Below are positions 1 to 6,695 of a stretch of 42,753 bases of DNA, one piece after another (position 1 is the first letter of the stretch; the number at the start of each line of letters is the position of its first letter). The stretch is taken from assembly GCA_014378485.1 (NCBI GenBank), contig JACMNO010000084.1:1-42753 (forward strand), in the 5' to 3' direction. Below the pieces are notes generated by a model. It was given only the letters and a program-made list of their open reading frames with translations. It had not been told where the DNA came from and did no database searches. The translations under genes and the position numbers were made by a program. This DNA is from Bacteroidia bacterium. Lineage in GTDB: Bacteria > Bacteroidota > Bacteroidia > B-17B0 > Aurantibacillaceae.

Positions 1-128
1 AGCAACAAATTTATCTCTCACATCAGTCGTTGGCTGAGGAGCATTAGGATCGTCTTTTTTATCACTTGCACAGGATGAAACAAACAATGCACCAACCAAA
101 CCTGTTAAATAAAATAACTTTTTCATGA
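1..128 (-). CDS. Lipoprotein, N-terminal part (runs off the window)
   Basis: The reading frame starts at the ATG at 128-126 and is still open at the window edge (42 codons visible). The product begins with a short lysine-containing signal peptide and a lipobox ending VSSC, followed by a charged stretch (SDKKDD), so the mature protein should be lipid-anchored, probably at the outer membrane. No domain is visible in the available part. It lies 51 bp downstream of the DarA-like gene on the same strand and may be co-transcribed with it. The function is unknown. Confidence 0.7.
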
Positions 129-179
129 CAATATATTTTAGATTAAAATTAAACAAAAAAAGTTTCTCTTAAACAGATC

Positions 180-1106
180 TCAGGATTCTCTTAACGTATT
201 TTGAGAATAATAGGCTATTTCTTTTGCGAATTTCTTTTTAGCTAATAACGGTAACAATCTTGACAGGATAGTAATAATGGGAGATAATATTAAAATAGCA
301 GTTGGTAAAACAATTCCGAAGATGCGCACACGTGTTTTGCGCTGCTCACTTCCCTGCGTTCCTTTTTTAGAAATGTAATTAGCATACAATGGAAACAAAG
401 CTTTTCCTCTTCCTTCCATTAATAATAAATTCCCCCGAATATCTAAAGCACCTTCCTGATTTAGCTGAGGCTGAATATTATGAATATTATTATTTTCGAG
501 GTTGTCCATTATTATTTTTCCAAAAACAGGTGCATGTTCTAGATCTTTGTCAGTAACGCCGTATTTAGGAAACACACCCATGAAATTTTCTTTTGTTCCT
601 TTTAATACAAAAGCAAGCACAGTTACTAAACTTACAAGATTTGAAGAGCGATCAACAAATGTAATATTACCCGCCAGGTTTGCTTTGATATCCAGTAAAC
701 GTTTCTTCATTTTTTCTTGTGCGCCTAACCACATATTGCGACAATTGATAATCGTAATCACATGTTTTCCGGCTAATAAAATTTTTGCGTCCGAGGTCTG
801 TAAAAAACTATTGATTGGAACACAGATGCTTAGAAACCATGGCTGATAAGCGATGACAGCCAGATCATAATTAATATTTGTATCAATCTTCAATGGCTCA
901 AGTTCACATGGAATACCTTGCACCGTTTCAGGAAATACATCAAAGAACTGCGTATAAGTCCAGGGAAAAGGAAATCTCTTTTTTGGTTTGATTAACAAAT
1001 AAGTTAAATGATGGTTTTTACTTTCTTCGAAAGGTTTTAAAACAGCATTTAGTGCTTGTTTTGCTTGTCCTGTTTGAGAATAGTAAATAACGAGTACATT
1101 TTTCAT
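180..1106 (-). CDS. darA: DarA-like flavodoxin-fold protein (dialkylresorcinol biosynthesis family)
   Basis: The 308-residue product opens with a beta strand and a flavodoxin-type phosphate-binding loop (VIYYSQTGQA), then an alternating alpha/beta pattern, and ends with a hydrophobic segment around residues 265-290. This matches my memory of the family annotated in Bacteroidota as dialkylresorcinol condensing enzyme DarA. There it acts beside the ketosynthase DarB in making the dialkylresorcinol part of flexirubin-type pigments and is thought to aromatise the ring. I chose the ATG at 1106 over an ATG 33 bp upstream because the next residues (MKNVLVIYY) are the expected first strand and a promoter lies over the longer version. 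No darB or other flexirubin gene is in the window, so the pathway role is inferred from family only. Confidence 0.65.
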   Translation of the reverse strand: MKNVLVIYYSQTGQAKQALNAVLKPFEESKNHHLTYLLIKPKKRFPFPWTYTQFFDVFPETVQGIPCELEPLKIDTNINYDLAVIAYQPWFLSICVPINSFLQTSDAKILLAGKHVITIINCRNMWLGAQEKMKKRLLDIKANLAGNITFVDRSSNLVSLVTVLAFVLKGTKENFMGVFPKYGVTDKDLEHAPVFGKIIMDNLENNNIHNIQPQLNQEGALDIRGNLLLMEGRGKALFPLYANYISKKGTQGSEQRKTRVRIFGIVLPTAILILSPIITILSRLLPLLAKKKFAKEIAYYSQNTLRES

Positions 1107-1109
1107 ATG

Positions 1110-1139
1110 CAAAGGTAATTTTTTAATAATTGTTGGCAA
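1110..1139 (-). promoter_or_regulatory. Bacteroidota-type promoter of the DarA-like gene
   Basis: Reading the minus strand, TTG (1139-1137) is followed after 19 bp by TACCTTTG (1117-1110), a perfect match to the TAnnTTTG -7 element. The -7 box ends only 3 bp before the chosen ATG, so the transcript would be leaderless or nearly so. Confidence 0.55.
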
Positions 1140-1190
1140 TAGTTTATTTCATATTGAAATTAACAGGGTGTACGGCGGTTTATTTTGTCG

Positions 1191-1198
1191 TATTTTTG
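1191..1198 (+). promoter_or_regulatory. Putative -7 promoter element before the DUF3109 gene
   Basis: TATTTTTG matches TAnnTTTG exactly and ends 4 bp before the ATG at 1203. A good TTG is missing at the right distance; GTG at 1168-1170 gives 20 bp spacing. The promoter is plausible but weak. Confidence 0.35.
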
Positions 1199-1202
1199 CA
1201 GG

Positions 1203-1784
1203 ATGATAGCGATAAATCATACTCTAATTTCTGAAGATATTTTTGATAAAAAATTTGTCTGCGATTTAAATGCCTGCAAAGGCGAATGTTGTGTTTCAGG
1301 AGACAGCGGTGCCCCACTTGATAAAAAAGAATTGAAGATATTGGATAAGGTTTATCCCGCCGTAAAACCTTACATGAATGCCAATGGTATAGCGGCAGTT
1401 GAAAAACAAGGAACTTATATTCTGGATAATGACGGAGATTATACCACCACTTTAGTAAGTGATGGGGCTGAATGCGCTTTTGTTTTTTTTGATGGTAAGA
1501 ATGTTGCGAAATGTGCCATTGAACAAGCATACCTGGATGGAAAAATTGATTGGAAAAAACCGATATCTTGCCATTTATACCCTATACGAATTCAAGAATA
1601 TAAAGAATATGATGCTGTTAATTATCATTCCTGGCATATTTGTAAACCAGCCTGTGAATGCGGGCAACAATTAAATGTGCCGGTTTTTAAATTTTTGAAA
1701 GAACCATTGATTCGAAAATACGGGACTGAATGGTTTGAAGAATTAGATGCTGTTTACAAGGCATATAGTAACAAAACAAAATAA
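1203..1784 (+). CDS. DUF3109 family protein (cysteine-cluster protein)
   Basis: The 193-residue product carries the family signature CDLNACKGECC near residue 20, then SGDSGAPL, a central KCAIE, CHLYPI and a later CKPACEC. The cysteine pattern is related to the YkgJ-type CxxxCC families thought to bind zinc or an iron-sulfur cluster. The length and the near-continuous match to the remembered Bacteroidota consensus make the family call strong; the biochemical role is unknown. It has no signal peptide, so it is cytoplasmic. I start at the ATG at 1203 because the family begins MIxI; a longer frame from a TTG at 1185 would overlap the -7 element. It is divergent from the DarA-like gene. Confidence 0.85.
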   Translation: MIAINHTLISEDIFDKKFVCDLNACKGECCVSGDSGAPLDKKELKILDKVYPAVKPYMNANGIAAVEKQGTYILDNDGDYTTTLVSDGAECAFVFFDGKNVAKCAIEQAYLDGKIDWKKPISCHLYPIRIQEYKEYDAVNYHSWHICKPACECGQQLNVPVFKFLKEPLIRKYGTEWFEELDAVYKAYSNKTK

Positions 1785-2236
1785 TCACTTTTATTTCTTT
1801 CTCATATATTAAGGCTGTCTCAAAAAGCAATTTCACGGTCATTCTGATCAAGATTCAAGCATGACAGAATCACACCATTTGTAAAATTAACCATCTTGCA
1901 GATGCCGAATCAAGTTCGGCATGACCAATTTAGGAAATTTGATACAACCCATTTTTATTAAATAAATCTTAAGCTCATCGCTAGTTTTTATTGAAAAACT
2001 TAGCGTTGACCTCAATCTAACTGATTCATCATAAAATGTATCTAAACAATTTAGAACAGGCTCATCTATAGCTAAAAGGGCAATAAAAATAGCCTAAACC
2101 CGAAAATATGTTAAACTTCATGCAAATTATCTCATAAAAGGTATCCTTCAGACAATTCATTCAGTATAATGAACCGTATTACATTATTACTAACAAAACT
2201 GTTCCACACTACAACAGTTAAAAACTTACTACTCTG
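1785..2236. other. Intergenic region with MITE-like element and small palindrome
   Basis: No coding frame of interest. The left half holds the MITE-like element at 1813-1949. Close to the next gene there is a perfect 7-bp inverted repeat, AACTGTT (2197-2203) and AACAGTT (2213-2219), 18 bp before the ATG, which could be an operator or 5'-UTR stem. No convincing TAnnTTTG box was found for the downstream gene. Confidence 0.5.
1813..1949. repeat. Decayed MITE-like / REP-type palindromic element
   Basis: Imperfect terminal inverted repeats bound the element: GGCTGTCTCAAA (1813-1824) against TTTGATACAACC (1938-1949), 10 of 12 pairing. Inside, GTCAT at 1839-1843 faces ATGAC at 1921-1925, and a perfect hairpin ATGCCGAA-TCAAG-TTCGGCAT spans 1902-1922. 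This nested layout resembles the short palindromic GTCATxCTGAA...ATGAC elements dispersed in many Bacteroidota genomes. The element encodes no transposase and looks degraded, particularly the left inner arm. Confidence 0.6.
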
Positions 2237-4141
2237 ATGCAAAAACTATTTTTTAAAAAGGTCCTTGTTACTCTACTTGCAGTCTTATCATTAAACAACC
2301 TAAAAGCACTCACCTATTATATAAGCCCAAGCGGAAACAATAACGCCGATGGTGCATCTCCCGGAACAGCATGGCAAAGCATTTCAAAACTTAACACGAT
2401 TACTTTGTTGCCGGGCACACAGGTTCTGTTTGAAGCGGGACAAAGTTTTCCGGGAAGTATTTACCTGGATGCCGGCGATGGAAACGATATTTCAAATCCG
2501 ATCATTATTTCAAGTTATGGAACCGGAAAAGCTATAATTCAATCTGCAGCGAATACCGGCTTGTTTGCTTATAATACAAAAGGCTTCCAGATTTCCAATC
2601 TTATTTTTGAGGGTTCAGGATTGTATGTCAACTCAACAGATGGTATAAAAATATTTACAGATCTTGGAGGTAATATTAAACTTGGTAATATTAAAATTAC
2701 CGGTGTAGAAATAAGACAGTATGGTGTTAAAGGACTTTCCATATATGCTTCTTATTCCAATACAGGATTTAAAGACGTATTGATTGACCAGGTGCACGTT
2801 CACCATGTAAAAGAAACAGGAATATTTATTGGAGGATATACAGCCCAAAACCATACAGGATGGTCACATCAGAACATCATTGTCAAAAATTCTGAAATGG
2901 ATAATATTCCCGGTTATGCGGATCCAAGTACTCATAGAGGTAGTGGAATTATTATGGCCCAGGTTGATAATGGTGTTATAGAAAAAAGCGTGGCTCACCA
3001 TAACGGTGCCGGCAACACTCACTGTGGTGGTCCCGGAGGAATTTGGGTATACGACTGTAATAATATTATTGTTCAACGCTGTGAAAGTTACAGTAACTCT
3101 TCAGGAAGCGGATGCGATGGTTTGGGTTTTGACTTAGATGGAGGTGTAACTAATTCCACCCTTCAATACAACTATTCGCATGATAATGATGGTGCAGGTT
3201 ATTTACTGGGGCAATATGATAATGCAAGACCCTGGACGAATAATGTGGTACGTTATAACATCTCGGAAAACGATGGTCGAACTAACGCAGGAGGCATTAC
3301 TCTTTTTAAAGGTGCCAATACTGTTATGAACGGTTGTAAAATATATAATAATACTATTTATACCAGTCCGTCAACTTCCAATCCTAACGTAGGAGCCTTT
3401 ACCATTATCAATTGGAATACCGGCATGACGGGTATTGAAGTCTATAATAATATTTTTCAAACAACAGGGGGCGCTTCATTAATTGATATTCCAAATGGAT
3501 ATGATGCGTTTTTTGCAGGCAATCTTTATTGGTCATCGGGAGGTAATTTTAAGATCAGGTACCACGGAACTATCTACAGCAGTATAGCGGCATGGCGCAC
3601 GGCTACTGGTAATGAAAAAGTTAATTCCACGATAACCGGTATAACAGCCGATCCTCTTTTAAACAACGTTGGGAATGGCGGAGTGCTATGGCCTGCACCA
3701 ACCTATTCTCTTAATGCCTACAAGACACAAGCCGGATCTCCGGCTAATAATGCAGCACTTAATCTAAGTAGTATGTTTGCTATTAATACAGGGGCCATCG
3801 ATTTTTTTAATTCTGCCTTAGCAGCATCTAACATAAGGGGCATTGGAGCTTATGAAAAATCTTCATCGCTTGCTACTTCGATAGAGGACAAAAATGCATC
3901 TGATGTAAATATTTCTTACTACCCTAACCCCGTACTTTCCGGTGAATATATTCATCTTTCCGGTGGAGAAGGGCCCTATAAAATAGAGCTATTCAGCATA
4001 AGTGGCGCCCTTGTTGCAGAGGAAATTGTAAAAGGTTCTGAATATTATGTTCAGGAAGGACGATTTGCAACCGGTATTTACATCATTCGGATCAATGGCA
4101 AAAATGAAAATGAGACAACCGGAAAACTTATTATTAAGTAA
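2237..4141 (+). CDS. Secreted parallel beta-helix protein with T9SS sorting domain
   Basis: The 634-residue product has a signal peptide (about residues 1-25), then a pectate-lyase-like right-handed parallel beta-helix (about 27-470). The helix shows as repeated short strands with asparagine- and glycine-rich turns (NIIVKNS, NNIIVQRCESYSN, NNTIYTS), typical of polysaccharide lyases and epimerases. The entry motif YYISPSGNNNADG...PGTAWQSI is common to secreted beta-helix enzymes of Bacteroidota. The last ~75 residues (YYPNPV ... GIYIIRI ... KLIIK) form a type A sorting domain, so export through the type IX system to the surface or medium is expected. No catalytic triad could be assigned, so the substrate is open; a polysaccharide lyase or a structural role are both possible. 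It stands alone between two long intergenic stretches. Confidence 0.85.
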   Translation: MQKLFFKKVLVTLLAVLSLNNLKALTYYISPSGNNNADGASPGTAWQSISKLNTITLLPGTQVLFEAGQSFPGSIYLDAGDGNDISNPIIISSYGTGKAIIQSAANTGLFAYNTKGFQISNLIFEGSGLYVNSTDGIKIFTDLGGNIKLGNIKITGVEIRQYGVKGLSIYASYSNTGFKDVLIDQVHVHHVKETGIFIGGYTAQNHTGWSHQNIIVKNSEMDNIPGYADPSTHRGSGIIMAQVDNGVIEKSVAHHNGAGNTHCGGPGGIWVYDCNNIIVQRCESYSNSSGSGCDGLGFDLDGGVTNSTLQYNYSHDNDGAGYLLGQYDNARPWTNNVVRYNISENDGRTNAGGITLFKGANTVMNGCKIYNNTIYTSPSTSNPNVGAFTIINWNTGMTGIEVYNNIFQTTGGASLIDIPNGYDAFFAGNLYWSSGGNFKIRYHGTIYSSIAAWRTATGNEKVNSTITGITADPLLNNVGNGGVLWPAPTYSLNAYKTQAGSPANNAALNLSSMFAINTGAIDFFNSALAASNIRGIGAYEKSSSLATSIEDKNASDVNISYYPNPVLSGEYIHLSGGEGPYKIELFSISGALVAEEIVKGSEYYVQEGRFATGIYIIRINGKNENETTGKLIIK

Positions 4142-4558
4142 ATGAAATATCCCCGACTTCAGTATATCTTTTTAACCATATCGGATTTTATTTGAACAAA
4201 TTTAAAATCGTTTAATTCTTCATTCTGCGTTTTTCAAATAAAATTTAGTCTGGCTAATCCTTTTTTAAAAATCAGATTATGAACACACTTTATTACTAAT
4301 TGTGATATTCCGTTTTTTGAAATAGTTCTCCAACGTTTCTTTCTATTACACTCTACTTTGTGGGTTAAAAAAAATAACGAGAAACGCTTACTATTTAGCT
4401 TTTCAGCTATTTAATTGTTGCGTATAACGTAATTATTGTAATTAAGTAGTTTTCAGTATTAATATTGTTTGACAAAACAGAAAATGTTTATATGGATTTA
4501 TTTAGCCTTAAAAATAGTATAGTCCTTAACTCACTTACATCTTTACTAAACGGATAAA
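4142..4558. other. Intergenic region, 417 bp
   Basis: Very AT-rich, with no coding frame or RNA gene recognised. It contains the 12-bp inverted repeat listed at 4185-4244. No full TAnnTTTG promoter could be found ahead of the thioredoxin-like genes. Confidence 0.5.
4185..4244. repeat. Perfect 12-bp inverted repeat after the beta-helix gene
   Basis: ATTTTATTTGAA (4185-4196) is perfectly complementary to TTCAAATAAAAT (4233-4244), separated by 36 bp. The stem is AT-rich with no following T-run, so it is not a standard intrinsic terminator. A 3'-end processing structure or a remnant of a small mobile element is possible. Confidence 0.45.
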
Positions 4559-4897
4559 ATGAAAATAACAAATAGTGATAAAATTGACTGGCCGAACTTG
4601 TTTTTAGAAAATAAATTTATTGTAGTGAATTACCAACCTGAAATAACCTGTAAAGGATGCAAAGAAATGAATGATCTGTTTCAAAAACTGGATAAAACAG
4701 ATGAATATAAAAACGTTAAATTTTTATGGATTGATTCTAGAAATAATCCAATAGCCGAACAATTTATTAAGAAAAGACAAGCACCATTTATTGCCGTATT
4801 TAAAGAAGGGTTCTTGGTAGAATGCGATAATGTTTCAGAAGAAAAAGGGCTGAGGGATATGCTTGACAGATTATTTGCATTCAAATTTAAATTATAA
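4559..4897 (+). CDS. Thioredoxin-fold protein with CKGC motif
   Basis: The 112-residue product is the size of a bare thioredoxin domain. It has the central strand IVVNYQPE, a CxxC pair (CKGC, about residues 34-37) at the start of a helix, a second strand (VKFLWID), and a cis-proline-like QAPFIAVF followed by the last strand and helix. It lacks the WC of classical thioredoxins and has no signal peptide, so it should act in the cytoplasm. It is the first of three tandem homologues; the next two differ in active-site spacing. Its partner and reaction are unknown. Confidence 0.65.
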   Translation: MKITNSDKIDWPNLFLENKFIVVNYQPEITCKGCKEMNDLFQKLDKTDEYKNVKFLWIDSRNNPIAEQFIKKRQAPFIAVFKEGFLVECDNVSEEKGLRDMLDRLFAFKFKL

Positions 4898-4901
4898 GAT
4901 C

Positions 4902-5231
4902 ATGCCTGTAACAGAAACAACAGATTCTATTTTATTTCTCCAGGTAGCCGAAAACGACCGGGTTATCCTTAAATACCATACAGATGATTGCGGTGAAGCC
5001 TGCATCCACTTTCGTCCTATATATGAAGCCTTATCAAACGATGATCAATATCACAAAATTGTTTTCCTAGTTATAAATGCGGATGATAATCTAATGGCTA
5101 AAAAACGCATTTTAGATAAAAGCCAGCCAGTGATAACAATTTATTATAAAGGAAGATTATTAGATAGCAGACATGCATCTACTAAAGAAGGAGTTGAAGA
5201 ATTATTAACAGAACTCATGGCAAAAAATTAA
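4902..5231 (+). CDS. Thioredoxin-fold protein with CxxxC motif (copy 1)
   Basis: The 109-residue product is clearly homologous along its length to the neighbours. The motif HTDDCGEAC puts three residues between the cysteines instead of two; the second cysteine aligns with the second cysteine of CKGC upstream. The cis-proline segment is QPVITIYYKG. The ATG at 4902, 4 bp after the upstream stop, gives a protein matching the next paralog from its first residue (MPVxETxDS); a longer TTG-started frame from 4863 would overlap the previous gene. It is probably an operon member, cytoplasmic, with unknown redox or binding role. Confidence 0.65.
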   Translation: MPVTETTDSILFLQVAENDRVILKYHTDDCGEACIHFRPIYEALSNDDQYHKIVFLVINADDNLMAKKRILDKSQPVITIYYKGRLLDSRHASTKEGVEELLTELMAKN

Positions 5232-5267
5232 AAACACAAGTTTAAATTAATCTATAAAATTATCATC

Positions 5268-5597
5268 ATGCCAGTTATTGAAACATCCGATTCTTTCCTT
5301 TTTCTTCAGGTAGCAGAACACGATCGCGTGATCCTTAAATACCATACTGACGATTGTGGTAGTGCCTGTAAGGACTTTATTCCTGTCTTCGAAAATCTTT
5401 CAAACGATCCAACATATAAAGAAATTATTTTTTTGGTAATAGATGCAGACGATAATCCTATGGCAAAAAGACGCATATTAGATAAACATCAGCCGGTTAT
5501 TACTATTTACTATAAAGGAAAATTATTAGATAGCCGACACGCATCATCTAAAGAAGGGGTTCAAGAGCTCTTAGAAGAGTTACTTAAAACCAGCTGA
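5268..5597 (+). CDS. Thioredoxin-fold protein with CxxxC motif (copy 2)
   Basis: The 109-residue product is a close paralog of the preceding gene (about three quarters of residues identical by eye, including LDSRHAS and the QPVITIYYKG segment), so the two arose by recent tandem duplication. The active-site stretch is HTDDCGSAC, again with three residues between cysteines. Conservation of the unusual spacing in both copies argues that it is functional rather than decay. Only 36 bp separate it from copy 1, consistent with one transcript. Confidence 0.65.
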   Translation: MPVIETSDSFLFLQVAEHDRVILKYHTDDCGSACKDFIPVFENLSNDPTYKEIIFLVIDADDNPMAKRRILDKHQPVITIYYKGKLLDSRHASSKEGVQELLEELLKTS

Positions 5598-5937
5598 TAA
5601 TTTAAAACAAAGACTCTTAGGATAGCCATATAATTGGTAGCCAAGCGAGATGTTAATTAAAACTAACCTTTAATAGTTTAAAAAAATATTTTCAGAGAAT
5701 ACACTTTACTCATACAAGTGCTTCAATAAAAATCAATAAATTGGTGTGCAAAAGCTAAGAAAGAGTTAATGCAAAAATTTAGACATTACTTTATCAATTT
5801 AAGGATTGGCTAACGCCAAAGTGACATTAGCCGCTAATATATTTTAAGCTGCTAAATCAAAAATCGGAAACTTACAATTTTTTAGTTTATCATTGTGTCT
5901 GAAAACGGCATTCATTCCATTATATTTTTTAATTATA
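5598..5937. other. Intergenic region, about 340 bp
   Basis: No gene recognised. Two small adjacent palindromes are present: TTGGC-TAAC-GCCAA (5816-5829) and ATTAGC-C-GCTAAT (5836-5848). They are too short to be firm terminators and have no T-run; they could be operator-like sites for the following gene, about 90 bp away. Confidence 0.35.
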
Positions 5938-6414
5938 ATGAATGTTTCTAACCAAACTCTAAAAATGGAAAAAAATCACAAAAAGAAAATAGGTTTTTTT
6001 GAAAAAGTGGCACAGGTAGTAACAAACTTTAGCGGTTCAACATTAGCATTTATTATTGCATTTTCAACTATTATTACTTGGCTTATTACCGGCCCTATAT
6101 TTTCTTTTTCAGATACCTGGCAGCTTGTGATTAATACCGGAACAACTATTATTACCTTTCTTATGGTTTTTTTAATTCAGCGCTCACAGAATAAAGATTC
6201 GCGAGCAATCCATTTAAAACTGAATGAATTAGTTGCTTCGCTTAAAGGGCCAAGCAACCGTTTAGTGGATGTAGAAGAATTGACCGAAGATGAGCTTGAG
6301 GTGCTTCATAAATATTATAAAAAACTCGCTTATATGGCTAAAAGAGAAAAAGATTTATCCGTTTCACATTCCATCGAAGAAGCTGAGGAACTTCACAAAG
6401 AGAAATACGAATAA
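5938..6414 (+). CDS. Low-affinity iron permease family membrane protein
   Basis: The core FFEKVAQVVTNFSGSTLAFIIAF, followed by a second hydrophobic segment (TGTTIITFLMVFLIQ) and the signature QRSQNKDSRAIHLKLNELV, matches the family named after fungal Fet4-like low-affinity iron transporters. Bacterial members are small two-to-three-helix inner-membrane proteins whose iron transport is unproven. The C-terminal tail is acidic and helical. The start is uncertain: ATG at 5938 is used, but ATG at 5965 (MEKNHKK) fits the family equally well; an upstream TTG at 5893 is unlikely. It stands alone. Confidence 0.7.
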   Translation: MNVSNQTLKMEKNHKKKIGFFEKVAQVVTNFSGSTLAFIIAFSTIITWLITGPIFSFSDTWQLVINTGTTIITFLMVFLIQRSQNKDSRAIHLKLNELVASLKGPSNRLVDVEELTEDELEVLHKYYKKLAYMAKREKDLSVSHSIEEAEELHKEKYE

Positions 6415-6695
6415 ATTCTCTTCTTCATAAATTTACTGTTCTCATAAATCAAATTCCCACTGAATTATTCTTTTAATTTCTATTCTAAGAAAATATTCAA
6501 TTACTATTTTTTTACAAAAAATATAATATTGTAAAACATTTGCAATTCTCAACATTCATTAAAGTATTACTATCTGAAGCATTGCCTATGCGATTTCCTC
6601 TTTCAACGAATCCTGTGGTAAATGGCTTAAAACGGCTGTAATATTGAGTTAAGAAAGTGTTTCCGGTTTTTCAGAAGCACACTCAATCGCACAGC

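Noticed and set aside
180..1106. Edge of a flexirubin gene cluster
   Set aside because: Only the DarA-like gene is visible; neighbours (lipoprotein, DUF3109) are not pigment genes.
1180..1530. Minus-strand frame opposite the DUF3109 gene
   Set aside because: Composition is that of an antisense shadow (rich in His, Leu and Tyr), and the sense strand encodes a recognised family.
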